Both the position numbers and the translations under genes were made by a program. A stretch of 64,000 nt of DNA from Tabrizicola sp. (GTDB lineage Bacteria > Pseudomonadota > Alphaproteobacteria > Rhodobacterales > Rhodobacteraceae): NCBI RefSeq assembly GCF_016792905.1, contig NZ_JAEULP010000001.1, positions 1 to 64,000 on the forward strand, in the 5' to 3' direction. Under the pieces are notes generated by a model, which worked only from the letters and a program-made list of their open reading frames with translations, did no database searches and was not told the origin of the DNA. Positions 32,266 to 42,071 of this stretch are shown here, in pieces (position 1 is the stretch's first letter; the number at the start of each line of letters is the position of its first letter).

Positions 32266-32860
32266 GTCTGGTGATCCGGCGGCGGATGTCGGCCAGCACA
32301 TCCTTTACCGCCTGACGCGCGGCTTCAAGGCTGGTCGTTGGGATGATGTAGTCCGCCCTTGCGCGTTTCTCGGCATCGGGCATCTGGCGGGCGAGAATGG
32401 TCCGGAACTCGGCCTCGGTCATCGCGCCGCGCGACAGGACACGGTCCCGCTGGACTTCGCGCGGCGCGGAGACCACGACCACGGCATCGCAGGCTGTGTT
32501 GACGCGGGATTCGAAAAGCAGGGGCACGTCGAGGAGGACGATGGGGGCGCTTTCGTTCGCCGTCAGGAAGGCCGCGCGGTCATCCGCGACGAGCGGGTGG
32601 ACGGCGGCGTTGAGGCGGTCGAGCACGGTGACGTCGGTCCGGATCAAGCTGCGCAGGGTGGCGCGGTTGACGCTGCCGTCTTTGTCTATGGCAACGGGAA
32701 AGAGCTGTCCGACGGCCAGTGCTGCTGGCTGACCCGGCTGATAGAGGCGATGGACGGCGGAATCGGCGTCCCAGACGGGCAGGCCCGCATCGGCGAACAT
32801 CTGGGCCGTGGTGGACTTGCCCATGCCGATGGAGCCGGTAAGGCCGAGGACGAAGCTCAT
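32258..32860 (-). CDS. coaE: Dephospho-CoA kinase
   Basis: A 200-residue P-loop kinase with Walker [20 protein letters not shown], the CoaE signature [12 protein letters not shown] near residue 29 and the lid region [20 protein letters not shown]. It phosphorylates dephospho-CoA in the last step of CoA synthesis. Its start overlaps the aroE stop by 4 bp, and its end overlaps dnaQ. Confidence 0.95.
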   Translation of the reverse strand: MSFVLGLTGSIGMGKSTTAQMFADAGLPVWDADSAVHRLYQPGQPAALAVGQLFPVAIDKDGSVNRATLRSLIRTDVTVLDRLNAAVHPLVADDRAAFLTANESAPIVLLDVPLLFESRVNTACDAVVVVSAPREVQRDRVLSRGAMTEAEFRTILARQMPDAEKRARADYIIPTTSLEAARQAVKDVLADIRRRITRHA

Positions 32861-33696
32861 GCCGCAAGAACGGCTTTGCGGGCGGCCTCGTCCACTTCGG
32901 GGCGGGTGCCGAACCAGCGTTCGAAACCCGGGGCGGCCTGGTGGAGCAGCATGCCGAGGCCGTCGACCACTGAGGCGCCCCGTTCTTCGGCCTCGATCAG
33001 GAACTGCGTCTTGAGGGGGGTGTAGACCAGGTCATTGCAAAGCGCGCCGGGGTTGAGGCGGTGGAGGGGTACATGAAACTCTTGCTTGCCGGTCATGCCG
33101 AGCGAGGTGGTGTTGATGACAGTGATTGCATCGTCGAGGAGGTTCGGGGCCTGCACCCATTCGTGAACATGGATCTTGGCGCCGAAGTCCTGGCGGATGG
33201 CGTCGGCCCGGGCGCGCGTCCGGTTGGCAAGGCGGATTTCCGGCACGCCGACCTCGATCAGGGCGGCGACGACGGCCCGGGCGGCCCCGCCTGCGCCAAG
33301 GACGACGGCGGGACCGGAGGCGGGTTTCCAGTCGGGCGCGTTCTGGCGCAGGTTGGCGATGAAGCCGGAGCCGTCGGTGTTGTCGGCGTGGATCTTGCCG
33401 TCCTTGCGGAAGATCAGCGTGTTGGCGGCCCCGATCAGCGCGGCGCGGTCTGTCACCACGTCGGCGATCTGGAGGATGGCCTCCTTGTGCGGGATAGTGA
33501 CGTTGCAGCCGACGAAGCCAAGCTCGGGCAGGGTGCGCAAGAGGCGCGAGAGGTCGACCGGAACGATGTCGATGGGAATGTAGTGGCCCTTGATGCCGTA
33601 GCGTTTCAGCCAGTAATTGTGCAGCGCGGGGCTGCGGCTGTGGGCGATCGGGTGGCCGATGACGGCAGCAAGCGGGATACGGGGGTGGTCGGTCAT
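32857..33696 (-). CDS. aroE: Shikimate 5-dehydrogenase
   Basis: A 279-residue AroE. The substrate-binding region is [16 protein letters not shown], the catalytic lysine is in [28 protein letters not shown] follows, and the NADP motif is [16 protein letters not shown]. It reduces 3-dehydroshikimate to shikimate. The ATG at 33696 overlaps the maf stop by 4 bp; a longer frame to 33726 would overlap maf more and is not preferred. Confidence 0.95.
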   Translation of the reverse strand: MTDHPRIPLAAVIGHPIAHSRSPALHNYWLKRYGIKGHYIPIDIVPVDLSRLLRTLPELGFVGCNVTIPHKEAILQIADVVTDRAALIGAANTLIFRKDGKIHADNTDGSGFIANLRQNAPDWKPASGPAVVLGAGGAARAVVAALIEVGVPEIRLANRTRARADAIRQDFGAKIHVHEWVQAPNLLDDAITVINTTSLGMTGKQEFHVPLHRLNPGALCNDLVYTPLKTQFLIEAEERGASVVDGLGMLLHQAAPGFERWFGTRPEVDEAARKAVLAA

Positions 33697-34280
33697 CGGG
33701 CGATCATGCCCCGGTTGCCCATCCATGCCAACAGCGGCAGAAGCGGCAGGCCGAGAATGGTGAAATGATCGCCGGCGATGGCGGAAAACAGCCGAACGCC
33801 TTCTTCCTCGACCTTGTAGCAGCCGACGGAGTGGCGGACGCTGTCCCAGTTTCTGTCGAGGTAGGCGTCAAGGTAGGCGTCGGAGATGTCGTGCATGGTC
33901 AGGCGGGCCTCGCCGACATGGCGCCAGACGGGTTCGGCATTTTCGTAGATGACGAGGGCGGAAAGGAGCTTGTGGGTCTTGCCTCTCAGGCGGCGGAGGT
34001 GCTGGCGGGCGTCCTCGGGGGTTTCGGGCTTGGCGAAGGTGTCGCGGTCAAGCGCGAGGACCTGGTCGCAGCCGAGGACGAGGGCCTCGGGGTGTTTCTC
34101 GGCGACCTTGCGGGCCTTCATCTCGGCCAGGGTGTCGGCGATGTCGCGGGGGTGGGCGCCCTCGGCTGTCAGCGCGTCGCGGATGCTGGCTTCGTCGACG
34201 CGGGGGGCGATGGGCGTGGGGTCGAGGCCCGCGGCGCGGAGCATCTGGAGCCGGGTGAGCGAGGTGGAGGCGAGGATCAT
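33693..34280 (-). CDS. maf: Maf/YceF-family nucleotide pyrophosphatase
   Basis: A 195-residue Maf-like protein. It begins [13 protein letters not shown] and has [22 protein letters not shown] and the C-terminal [17 protein letters not shown]. Maf proteins hydrolyse modified nucleoside triphosphates, which keeps them out of nucleic acids. It is the first gene of the leftward maf-aroE-coaE-dnaQ operon and diverges from hemJ across a 412-bp gap proposed here as an origin. Confidence 0.9.
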   Translation of the reverse strand: MILASTSLTRLQMLRAAGLDPTPIAPRVDEASIRDALTAEGAHPRDIADTLAEMKARKVAEKHPEALVLGCDQVLALDRDTFAKPETPEDARQHLRRLRGKTHKLLSALVIYENAEPVWRHVGEARLTMHDISDAYLDAYLDRNWDSVRHSVGCYKVEEEGVRLFSAIAGDHFTILGLPLLPLLAWMGNRGMIAR

Positions 34281-34692
34281 GGGGGCTGTGGATATCCGCG
34301 GTTTGTTCCTGAGGCCCTGACGGGGGAGAAGGCGGGTGTTGCGGGCTGGCTGTGGGCATGTGCCGCAATCCGGGGCTGTTGGGGCAGAGATATCCCGCTG
34401 TTGAGAGGCTTGTCACGCGGGACGGGAGAAAATCTTGTGCCTTGGGTGGGGATAGGGCTGACCTGTGGATGGCGGCGGTTGCGGCCTTTCTGTAAGTAGT
34501 TGAAATGTTTATGTGTTCTTTGTGATATGTTCGCTGCTGCGGTCTTTTCCCGGATTTGTCCCCAAGCCCCTCCTTGTGGAGCGTTCTGGGGGCGGTCGGG
34601 CAAATCCCGTTCTGCACAGGGCCTACATCATCCACATTCCTTCTTTTCTTTATTCTTTATAGAAGACAGGCGTGGCCTGCAGGGTGGACGAG
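34281..34692. other. Candidate chromosomal replication origin (oriC) between maf and hemJ
   Basis: A 412-bp gene-free gap with three 9-mers close to the DnaA box TTATCCACA: 34287-34295 (ATATCCACA on the minus strand), 34464-34472 (CCATCCACA on the minus strand) and 34628-34636 (TCATCCACA on the plus strand). Two AT-rich stretches, about 34495-34530 and 34636-34664, could be unwinding elements. Genes on both sides read away from it. In Caulobacter and relatives the origin lies next to this same maf-aroE-coaE-dnaQ-secB block, beside hemE. Boxes are imperfect and no CtrA dyad was seen, so the call is inferential. Confidence 0.5.
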
Positions 34693-35154
34693 ATGCTTGA
34701 GACGATCACGGATTTTCTGGCCGACTGGTATCCGGTCACGAAATCGCTGCACGTCGTGTCGGTGATCTCCTGGATGGCGGGGATGTTCTACCTGCCGCGG
34801 CTGTTCGTCTATCACGCCGAACAGGTGGAGCCGGGATCGAAGACCGACGCGATGTTCCAGACCATGGAACGGCGCCTGCTGCGGGGGATCATCAACCCGG
34901 CGATGATCGCGACCTTCGTCTTCGGGCTGGCGCTGGTCTTCACGCCGGGGGTGGTGGACTGGTCCTTCGCCTGGCCCTGGGTCAAGGCGGGGGCCGTGCT
35001 GGTGATGGGCTGGTTCCACGGCTGGCTGTCGGCCCGGCGCAAGGACTTCGTCCGGGGGACAAACACCCGCAGCGGGCGGACCTACCGGATCATGAACGAG
35101 GTGCCGACCGTGCTGATGCTGATCATCGTCTTCTCGGTGATCCTGCGCTACTGA
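34693..35154 (+). CDS. hemJ: HemJ, protoporphyrinogen IX oxidase
   Basis: A 153-residue integral membrane protein of the HemJ (UPF0093) family. The first helix carries the conserved histidine in KSLHVVSVISWMAGMFYLPRLF near residue 15, and further helices are MIATFVFGLALVFTP and VLMLIIVFSVIL. HemJ oxidises protoporphyrinogen to protoporphyrin in heme and chlorophyll synthesis. ATG at 34693 gives the usual N-terminus; the earlier ATG at 34672 is less likely. It lies directly beside the candidate origin and upstream of rho. Confidence 0.9.
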   Translation: MLETITDFLADWYPVTKSLHVVSVISWMAGMFYLPRLFVYHAEQVEPGSKTDAMFQTMERRLLRGIINPAMIATFVFGLALVFTPGVVDWSFAWPWVKAGAVLVMGWFHGWLSARRKDFVRGTNTRSGRTYRIMNEVPTVLMLIIVFSVILRY

Positions 35155-35163
35155 TTGACTTTT

Positions 35164-35212
35164 GCCGCAGGTGACATTACCTGCGGCGGTGCAGGGCCGT
35201 CCGGCCCACCGC
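35164..35212 (+). promoter_or_regulatory. Two overlapping hairpins in the rho leader
   Basis: GCCGCAGGT (35164-35172) pairs perfectly with ACCTGCGGC (35179-35187). A second dyad, GCGGT...ACCGC (35186-35190 with 35208-35212) enclosing GGGCC/GGCCC, overlaps its last bases, so the two RNA folds compete. They lie in the 120-bp leader before rho. rho is autoregulated by attenuation in other bacteria; a hemJ terminator is the other reading. Confidence 0.4.
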
Positions 35213-35274
35213 ATCTCCCTTGCCATCCTGCCCGTGATCCGCCCTGTAGGGGCCGGTCCGCCCAAAGGTTTTCC

Positions 35275-36546
35275 ATGAACGTTGAACGCTTGAACCTCGC
35301 CCAACTCAAGGCCAAGACCCCGGCCGATCTTCTGGCCATGGCCGAAGAGTGGGAGATCGAGAACGCCCCCTCCATGCGCAAGGGCGAGATGATGTTCTCG
35401 ATCCTGAAGGAGCATGCCGAGGAAGGCTGGGAGATCGGCGGCGACGGCGTGCTGGAGGTGTTGCAGGACGGGTTCGGCTTCCTGCGGTCGCCCGAGGCGA
35501 ACTATCTGCCCGGCCCGGATGACATCTACGTCTCGCCCGAGATGATCCGCCAATTTTCGCTGCGCACCGGCGATTCCATCGAAGGGGTGATCAAGGCCCC
35601 GTCGGAGAACGAGCGCTATTTCAGCCTGACGAAGGCCACGAAGATCAACTTCGACGACCCGGAAAAGGCCAAGCACAAGGTCCACTTCGACAACCTGACG
35701 CCGCTTTACCCGGATGAGCGGCTGAAGATGGAAGTCGAGGATCCGACGATCAAGGACCGCTCGGCCCGGATCATCGACCTGGTCTCGCCCATCGGGAAGG
35801 GTCAGCGCGGGCTGATCGTGGCGCCGCCGCGGACGGGTAAAACCGTGCTGTTGCAGAACATCGCGCATTCCATCGCGACCAATCATCCGGAATGCTACCT
35901 GATCGTCCTCTTGATCGACGAACGCCCCGAGGAAGTGACCGACATGCAGCGGTCGGTGAAGGGCGAGGTGGTGTCCTCGACCTTCGACGAACCGGCGACG
36001 CGGCACGTCGCGGTGGCGGAGATGGTGATCGAGAAGGCCAAGCGGCTGGTCGAGCACAAGCGCGACGTGGTGATCCTGCTCGATTCGATCACCCGCCTGG
36101 GCCGGGCCTTCAACACCGTGGTGCCGTCTTCCGGCAAGGTGCTGACCGGCGGTGTCGATGCGAACGCCCTGCAACGCCCGAAGCGGTTCTTCGGCGCGGC
36201 GCGGAACATCGAGGAGGGCGGGTCGCTGACGATCATCGCCACCGCGCTGATCGACACCGGCAGCCGGATGGACGAAGTGATCTTCGAAGAATTCAAGGGC
36301 ACGGGTAACAGCGAGATCGTGCTCGACCGCAAGGTTGCCGACAAGCGGGTGTTCCCGGCGATGGACATCCTGAAGTCCGGCACAAGGAAAGAGGACCTGC
36401 TGGTCGACAAGACCGACCTGCAGAAGACCTATGTGCTGCGCCGCATCCTGAACCCGATGGGCACGACGGATGCCATCGAGTTCCTGATCTCGAAGCTGAA
36501 GCAGACCAAGACCAACTCGGAATTCTTCGAGTCGATGAACACCTGA
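35275..36546 (+). CDS. rho: Transcription termination factor Rho
   Basis: A 423-residue Rho. It has the N-terminal Rho_N helices, an RNA-binding cold-shock-like domain ([20 protein letters not shown]), Walker [13 protein letters not shown] near residue 183 and the Walker B/Q-loop regions [18 protein letters not shown] and [20 protein letters not shown]. The hexamer terminates transcription at rut sites. ATG at 35275 follows an AAAGG site and gives the conserved start [12 protein letters not shown]. It begins the rho-mnmE-mnmG-rsmG-parA-parB series. Confidence 0.97.
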   Translation: MNVERLNLAQLKAKTPADLLAMAEEWEIENAPSMRKGEMMFSILKEHAEEGWEIGGDGVLEVLQDGFGFLRSPEANYLPGPDDIYVSPEMIRQFSLRTGDSIEGVIKAPSENERYFSLTKATKINFDDPEKAKHKVHFDNLTPLYPDERLKMEVEDPTIKDRSARIIDLVSPIGKGQRGLIVAPPRTGKTVLLQNIAHSIATNHPECYLIVLLIDERPEEVTDMQRSVKGEVVSSTFDEPATRHVAVAEMVIEKAKRLVEHKRDVVILLDSITRLGRAFNTVVPSSGKVLTGGVDANALQRPKRFFGAARNIEEGGSLTIIATALIDTGSRMDEVIFEEFKGTGNSEIVLDRKVADKRVFPAMDILKSGTRKEDLLVDKTDLQKTYVLRRILNPMGTTDAIEFLISKLKQTKTNSEFFESMNT

Positions 36547-36559
36547 CAGGCGGGCGGCG

Positions 36560-37846
36560 ATGGACACGATCTATGCCCTCGCCACGGCGCGGGGTCGGTC
36601 GGGCCTGGCCGTGGTTCGCGTCTCGGGGCCGGCGGCGTTTGCGGCCGGTCTCGCGCTCTGCGGGTCGCTGCCTGCGCCGCGGGTGGCGGGCTTGCGGCGG
36701 CTGACCTGGGGCGGCGAGTTGCTGGACGAGGCACTCGTTGTCAGCTTTGCCGAAGGGGCGAGCTTCACCGGCGAGGCGGTGGTGGAGCTGCACTGCCATG
36801 GCGGTCCGGCGGTGGTGGGGGCGGTGCTGCGGGCCTTGGCGGACCAGCCGGGGCTGCGGCTGGCCGAACCGGGCGAGTTCACCCGCCGCGGGCTGGAGAA
36901 CGGCGTGCTGGACCTTGCGCAGGTGGAGGGGCTGGCTGACCTGATCGATGCCGAGACCGAGGCGCAGCGGCGGCAGGCGGTGCGGGTTCTGTCGGGGTCG
37001 GTCGGGCAGAAGGTGGAGGGCTGGCGGCGCGACCTGATCCGGGCGGGGGCATTGCTGGAAGCCACGATTGATTTCGCGGATGAGGACGTGCCGGTGGATG
37101 TTTCGCCGGAAGTTCTGACACTCATCGACGGCCTGATGACGGACTTCGGGCGCGAGGCGGCAGGGGTTGCGGCGGCGGAACGCATCCGGGACGGGTTCGA
37201 AGTGGCGATTGTCGGTGCGCCGAATGCGGGCAAGTCGACGCTGTTGAACCAGCTGGCGGGGCGCGAGGCGGCCATCACCTCGGAGATCGCCGGGACGACG
37301 CGGGATGTGATCGAGGTGCGGATGGAGATTGCCGGGCTGCCGGTGACGTTCCTGGACACGGCAGGCCTGCGCGACACCGAGGACCGGCTGGAACAGGCGG
37401 GGATCGACCGCGCATTGGCGCGCGCCGAAGCGGCGGATTTGCGCCTGTTCCTGACGGACGGCTCGGCTGTACCGGGGCTGGAGCCGACCGGGGATGATCT
37501 GGTGGTTCTTGGCAAGGCTGACACCAAATCTGGTTTTTCCGGCTTGGCTGTGTCGGGCAAAACGGGTGCAGGGGTCGCTGAAGTGATGGCCCGGATCGGC
37601 GCGATCTTGCAGGAAAGAGTGGCGTCGGCAGGCGCTTTGGTGCGTGAACGGCACCGGCTGGCAGTAACATCTGCAATTCGCTCTCTGGCCGAGTCACGGG
37701 CGGAAGTGGTAAGACCTGACTCGCGCGTCGAGCTGGCGGCGGAACATCTTCGACAGGCTGTGCGGGCGCTGGATGCGTTGGTTGGCCGGGTGGATGTGGA
37801 CGACCTGCTCGGCGAGATTTTCGCCAGCTTCTGCATCGGCAAGTGA
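36560..37846 (+). CDS. mnmE: tRNA modification GTPase MnmE (TrmE)
   Basis: A 428-residue GTPase. The N-terminal folate-binding domain starts [20 protein letters not shown]; the central G domain has [15 protein letters not shown] near residue 217 and [12 protein letters not shown]. It ends in the invariant C-terminal motif FCIGK. With MnmG it makes 5-carboxymethylaminomethyluridine at the wobble position of some tRNAs. It lies 13 bp after rho and 16 bp before mnmG. Confidence 0.96.
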   Translation: MDTIYALATARGRSGLAVVRVSGPAAFAAGLALCGSLPAPRVAGLRRLTWGGELLDEALVVSFAEGASFTGEAVVELHCHGGPAVVGAVLRALADQPGLRLAEPGEFTRRGLENGVLDLAQVEGLADLIDAETEAQRRQAVRVLSGSVGQKVEGWRRDLIRAGALLEATIDFADEDVPVDVSPEVLTLIDGLMTDFGREAAGVAAAERIRDGFEVAIVGAPNAGKSTLLNQLAGREAAITSEIAGTTRDVIEVRMEIAGLPVTFLDTAGLRDTEDRLEQAGIDRALARAEAADLRLFLTDGSAVPGLEPTGDDLVVLGKADTKSGFSGLAVSGKTGAGVAEVMARIGAILQERVASAGALVRERHRLAVTSAIRSLAESRAEVVRPDSRVELAAEHLRQAVRALDALVGRVDVDDLLGEIFASFCIGK

Positions 37847-37862
37847 AGGGTGTTCCCAGGGA

Positions 37863-39737
37863 GTGTTCCACGTGAAACACTACGACGTCATCGTGATCGG
37901 CGGCGGCCATGCGGGCGCTGAAGCGGCTGCCGCAGCGGCCCGGATGGGTGTGTCTGTTGCACTGGTGACGCTGCGGGTGGAGACGCTGGGGGCGATGTCC
38001 TGCAATCCGGCGATAGGGGGCCTCGGGAAGGGGCACCTTGTCCGCGAGATAGACGCGCTGGATGGCGTGATGGGCCGGATAGCGGATCGGGCGGGCATCC
38101 AGTTCCGCTTGCTGAACCGGCGCAAGGGACCGGCTGTGCAGGGGCCGCGGGCGCAGATCGACCGGCGGCTTTACCGCGAGGCGATGCGGGCAGAACTTCT
38201 GGCGACGCCGGGGCTGGAGGTGATCGAGGGCGAAGTCGCCGGGCTGCGTCTGGTCGGCGGGGCGGTGGCCGGGGTTGTGCTGGCCTCGGGGGTAGAGTTT
38301 GCGTCGGGCCGGGTGGTGCTGACCGCGGGGACTTTCCTGAATGGGGTGATCCACATCGGCGACCGGCGGATGTCGGGCGGGCGGATGGGCGATTCGCCGT
38401 CACGGCTGCTGGCGGCACAGCTTGCCGAGCTGGCGCTGCCGGTCGGGCGGCTGAAGACGGGCACGCCGCCGCGGCTGGACGGGCGGACGATCGACTGGGC
38501 GCGGCTGGAAAGCCAGCCGGGGGACGAGCATCCGGCGGTGTTTTCCTTCCTGAACCGGGTGCCGGAAGCCCGGCAGATTTCCTGCGGGATCACGCATACT
38601 TCGGAGGCGACCCACCAGATCGTGCGGGACAACCTTGGCCGCTCCGCTATGTATGGGGGACATATCGAGGGCGTCGGCCCGCGCTATTGCCCGTCGATCG
38701 AGGACAAGGTGGTGCGCTTTGCCGACAAGAGCTCGCACCAGGTGTTCCTGGAGCCGGAGGGGCTGGACGACCATACGGTCTATCCGAACGGGCTGTCGAC
38801 CTCGCTGCCGGAAGAGGTTCAGCACGCCTATATCCGCACGATTGCGGGGCTGGAGCGGACAGCGGTCCTGCAACCGGGCTATGCGATTGAGTACGACTAT
38901 TTCGATCCGCGCGGGCTGCATCGGACGCTGGAGACGCGCGCGGTGCCCGGGCTGTATTTCGCGGGCCAGATCAATGGGACAACAGGGTATGAGGAGGCCG
39001 GGGCACAAGGGCTTGTAGCTGGGCTGAACGCTGCTGCTGCCGCTGGTGGCCGCGCGCCGGTCGAGTTCAGCCGGACCGACAGCTATATCGGCGTGATGAT
39101 CGACGACCTCACTTCGCGCGGGGTGACGGAACCCTACCGCATGTTCACGTCGCGGGCCGAGTTCCGGCTGACAGTGCGCGCTGACAACGCCGACCGGCGG
39201 CTGACGCCCATCGGATTGCAGGCGGGCTGCGTGTCGGAGGCGCGGCGAGTTGCGTTTGATGCGAAGCTCGATGCCCTGGAATCCGGGCGCGATGCCCTGT
39301 CCGAAGTGCTGATCGGGCCGAAGGCGCTGAACGATGCGGGGATCGCAGTCAGCCGGGATGGCGGGAAGCGCTCGGCCTATGACGTGCTGTCGCTGCCGGG
39401 GGTGGAACTTGATGTAGTAGCGGAGGCTTTTCCTGCCTACCAGAATTTGAGCATCGAGGTGCTGGCGCAGCTGCAGATCGATTCGACCTACAACCAGTAT
39501 TCGGATCGCCAGGCGAAGGAAGTTGCTGATTTGCGGCGCCAGGAAACGCAGCGGATACCCGGGGACTTCGACTACAGCCGGATTTCCGGCCTTTCGAATG
39601 AGCTGAAGCAGAAGCTTTCGCGCGCTCAGCCGGATACGATTCTGCAAGCTTCGCGCATTGAAGGCGTTACTCCGGCGGCTTTGCTGCTTGTGCTTGCCCA
39701 TTTGCGGAAACCGCAGTCGGAACGGCTGGCGGGATGA
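37863..39737 (+). CDS. mnmG: tRNA uridine 5-carboxymethylaminomethyl modification enzyme MnmG (GidA)
   Basis: A 624-residue FAD protein. The N-terminal [41 protein letters not shown] and the C-terminal [19 protein letters not shown] and [16 protein letters not shown] regions are diagnostic. It partners MnmE in tRNA wobble modification. The GTG at 37863 gives the start residues (M)FHVKH that are typical of alphaproteobacterial MnmG; these codons contain a parS-like site. The 3' end overlaps rsmG by 4 bp. Confidence 0.96.
   Translation: MFHVKHYDVIVIGGGHAGAEAAAAAARMGVSVALVTLRVETLGAMSCNPAIGGLGKGHLVREIDALDGVMGRIADRAGIQFRLLNRRKGPAVQGPRAQIDRRLYREAMRAELLATPGLEVIEGEVAGLRLVGGAVAGVVLASGVEFASGRVVLTAGTFLNGVIHIGDRRMSGGRMGDSPSRLLAAQLAELALPVGRLKTGTPPRLDGRTIDWARLESQPGDEHPAVFSFLNRVPEARQISCGITHTSEATHQIVRDNLGRSAMYGGHIEGVGPRYCPSIEDKVVRFADKSSHQVFLEPEGLDDHTVYPNGLSTSLPEEVQHAYIRTIAGLERTAVLQPGYAIEYDYFDPRGLHRTLETRAVPGLYFAGQINGTTGYEEAGAQGLVAGLNAAAAAGGRAPVEFSRTDSYIGVMIDDLTSRGVTEPYRMFTSRAEFRLTVRADNADRRLTPIGLQAGCVSEARRVAFDAKLDALESGRDALSEVLIGPKALNDAGIAVSRDGGKRSAYDVLSLPGVELDVVAEAFPAYQNLSIEVLAQLQIDSTYNQYSDRQAKEVADLRRQETQRIPGDFDYSRISGLSNELKQKLSRAQPDTILQASRIEGVTPAALLLVLAHLRKPQSERLAG
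37864..37879. other. parS-like ParB-binding site within the mnmG start
   Basis: TGTTCCACGTGAAACA matches the 16-bp parS palindrome TGTTTCACGTGAAACA at 15 of 16 positions. It overlaps the first codons of mnmG, about 3.3 kb upstream of parB and 3.2 kb from the candidate origin. Confidence 0.85.
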
Positions 39738-40369
39738 CGGACGCAGCAGAAGAGTCAGTTGCGGGTCTGAATGTTTCACGTGAAACATTCGCCAAGCTGA
39801 GGGAGTTCGAAGCGCTCGTGCGGCGCTGGAACTCCGCAATCAACCTTGTGAGCAAAGCAACACTTGCAGATCTCTGGAGCCGACACATTGTTGATTCAGC
39901 ACAGGTCTTTTCGCTTTACCCGCCGAAAGCGCAGTCCTGGGTCGACTTGGGGTCGGGCGGCGGCTTTCCCGGGCTCGTAGTGGCCATACTTGCGCAAGAG
40001 ATGAAGCCGGACCTGCGCGTAACGCTGGTCGAATCCGATCTTCGCAAAGCCACATTCCTGCGCCAGGCCTCACAAGCGCTTGGCGTTCCCGTGACGGTGA
40101 GGACCGAGAGAATCGAATCGCTTGCGCCGCAGAACGCTGATGTCCTGTCCGCGCGCGCTCTTGCGTCGCTTGCGGACCTTCTGGGCTTTGCCGAGCGGCA
40201 TTTGCGTGCAGACGGCCTCGCGATCTTCCCGAAAGGCGCGCGTTGGGCGGAGGAGCTTGCTCAAGCCCGAACGATGTGGGCGTTTGACCCTTACAGTCGG
40301 CAAAGCCTGTCCGAGGCCGAAGCTGCAATTCTTGAGATCAGGAACATCCATCGTGCCAGACAAGACTGA
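39734..40369 (+). CDS. rsmG: 16S rRNA (guanine-N7) methyltransferase RsmG (GidB)
   Basis: A 211-residue methyltransferase. The N-terminal [20 protein letters not shown] and [19 protein letters not shown], the SAM-binding [17 protein letters not shown] near residue 68, and [20 protein letters not shown] are characteristic. It methylates G527 of 16S rRNA. The start overlaps mnmG by 4 bp. Its N-terminal codons hold a perfect parS site, and its 3' end overlaps the parA start by 17 bp. Confidence 0.95.
   Translation: MTDAAEESVAGLNVSRETFAKLREFEALVRRWNSAINLVSKATLADLWSRHIVDSAQVFSLYPPKAQSWVDLGSGGGFPGLVVAILAQEMKPDLRVTLVESDLRKATFLRQASQALGVPVTVRTERIESLAPQNADVLSARALASLADLLGFAERHLRADGLAIFPKGARWAEELAQARTMWAFDPYSRQSLSEAEAAILEIRNIHRARQD
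39772..39787. other. Perfect parS site within rsmG
   Basis: TGTTTCACGTGAAACA is the exact 16-bp ParB-binding palindrome. It falls in rsmG codons for NVSRET, 1.4 kb upstream of parB. ParB loads here and spreads, forming the partition complex close to the chromosomal origin. Confidence 0.95.
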
Positions 40370-41168
40370 CCGGCAGCCTCATATCCTCGCGCTGGCGAAC
40401 CAGAAGGGCGGCGTTGGCAAGACAACGACTGCAATAAACCTGGCTGCCGGGCTTGCCGAGCTGGGCAAGAGAATCCTGCTGGTGGACATCGATCCGCAGG
40501 GCAACTCATCAACCGGGCTTGGCATCCGGCCGGATGCGCGCAAGAAGACCAGCTATGACTTGATTGTTGATGGCGTGGCTCTACAGGATGTTGTGATCGA
40601 AACCGGCATTCCGGAAGTGATGATCATTCCAGCCAATGCCGACTTGTCCTCGGCCGACCTCGACATCGTGTCGAACGAGAAGCGCAGCTACTTGCTGCAT
40701 GATGCTCTCCGCCGCCCCGAAATGGAAGCTTACGGTTTCGACTACATCCTGATCGACTGCCCGCCCGCGCTGAGCCTGCTGACTGTCAATGCACTTGTCG
40801 CCTGCAACTCGGTCCTTGTCCCGTTGCAGTGCGAGTTCTTCGCGCTGGAAGGCCTGTCCCAGCTGATGCTGACGATTCGCGATGTGCGCCGGTCGGCCAA
40901 CCCGGACCTGCGGATCGAAGGGGTTGTGTTGACGATGCATGACCGCCGCAACAGGTTGACGGCCCAGGTCGAAGCGGACGCTCGTGCCAACATGGGCGAT
41001 CTGGTGATGAAGACGACGATTCCCCGCAACGTGCGAATCAGCGAGGCGCCGTCCTATGCACTGCCCGTCCTGACCTACGATCCGGGCTCCAAGGGTGCCG
41101 AGGCCTATCGCGCCCTTGCGCGGGAGATTTCGGACCGCCGCAAGACACCAGAAGTATCAGAGGCTTGA
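40353..41168 (+). CDS. parA: Chromosome partitioning ATPase ParA
   Basis: A 271-residue ParA with the deviant Walker A ALANQKGGVGKTTTAINLAA, the A' motif ILLVDIDPQGNSSTGLG and Walker B YILIDCPPALSLLTVNAL. It drives movement of ParB-bound origins. The GTG start at 40353 lies within the end of rsmG and gives the usual N-terminus (M)[16 protein letters not shown]; a longer frame to 40122 would be a shadow of rsmG. The parB ATG begins 3 bp after its stop. Confidence 0.95.
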   Translation: MPDKTDRQPHILALANQKGGVGKTTTAINLAAGLAELGKRILLVDIDPQGNSSTGLGIRPDARKKTSYDLIVDGVALQDVVIETGIPEVMIIPANADLSSADLDIVSNEKRSYLLHDALRRPEMEAYGFDYILIDCPPALSLLTVNALVACNSVLVPLQCEFFALEGLSQLMLTIRDVRRSANPDLRIEGVVLTMHDRRNRLTAQVEADARANMGDLVMKTTIPRNVRISEAPSYALPVLTYDPGSKGAEAYRALAREISDRRKTPEVSEA

Positions 41169-41171
41169 TTG

Positions 41172-42071
41172 ATGAGTGGCAAGAACGAAAAGCGGGGCCT
41201 GGGGCGCGGACTTTCGGCGCTGATGGCGGATGTCCATCTGGCGGGGCCGGAGCAGATGGCGACGCCGCGCAGGGCTGAGCAGCATCTGCCTGTCGACAAG
41301 CTGGAACCGAACCCGCAGCAGCCTCGGATGGACTTCAAGCGCGAGGAGCTTGAGTCGCTGGCCGATTCGATTCGGCAGAAGGGTGTGATCCAGCCGCTGA
41401 TCGTGCGGCGGAAATCGGGGCGCGACGTCTATGAGATCGTCGCCGGCGAACGGCGCTGGCGGGCGGCACAGCTGGCGCAACTGCATGAAGTTCCTGTCAT
41501 TGTTCGCGATCTTGACGATACCGAAGTGCTGGAAGTCGCGATCATCGAGAATATCCAGCGGGCCGACCTGAACGCGATCGAAGAGGCGCTGGGCTTCCGG
41601 CAGTTGATGACCCGATTCGGGCACACGCAGGAGAAGCTGGCCGAAGCGCTGAGCCGCAGCCGCAGCCATGTTGCAAACCTGTTGCGGCTGCTGACTCTGC
41701 CAGCCGATGTGCAGGACATGGTGCGGGACGCCGCGCTTTCGGCCGGGCATGCGCGGGCGCTGATCGGCAGCCCGAACGCATCGGATCTGGCGGCGCAGAT
41801 TGTCGCCAAGGGGCTGTCGGTTCGCGAGACGGAGCGACTGGTCAAGGCCGAGGCAGCGATGAAGCCCGCCGGGAAGCCTGCCGTCAAGGCGCCGGAGAAG
41901 GATGCCGACACCAGGGCGCTGGAGGCCGATTTGTCCGCGAACCTTAAGATGGCGGTGCGGATCAACCACGCTTCCGGCGGCGAGAGTGGTGAGCTGACGA
42001 TCCGCTATGCGTCGCTGGATGACCTCGATACCTTGTGCCGCATGCTTTCGCAGCTACCAGATGAAGATTGA
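41172..42071 (+). CDS. parB: Chromosome partitioning protein ParB
   Basis: A 299-residue ParB. Its start KRGLGRGLSALMAD binds ParA. The ParB/CTPase core has LEPNPQQPRMDF and IVAGERRWRAAQLAQL (CTP-binding C-motifs including GERRWRA), and the helix-turn-helix SRSRSHVANLLRLLTLP near residue 157. The C-terminal dimer domain follows. It binds the two parS sites in mnmG and rsmG. The ATG at 41172 is preferred over an adjacent TTG. Confidence 0.95.
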   Translation: MSGKNEKRGLGRGLSALMADVHLAGPEQMATPRRAEQHLPVDKLEPNPQQPRMDFKREELESLADSIRQKGVIQPLIVRRKSGRDVYEIVAGERRWRAAQLAQLHEVPVIVRDLDDTEVLEVAIIENIQRADLNAIEEALGFRQLMTRFGHTQEKLAEALSRSRSHVANLLRLLTLPADVQDMVRDAALSAGHARALIGSPNASDLAAQIVAKGLSVRETERLVKAEAAMKPAGKPAVKAPEKDADTRALEADLSANLKMAVRINHASGGESGELTIRYASLDDLDTLCRMLSQLPDED

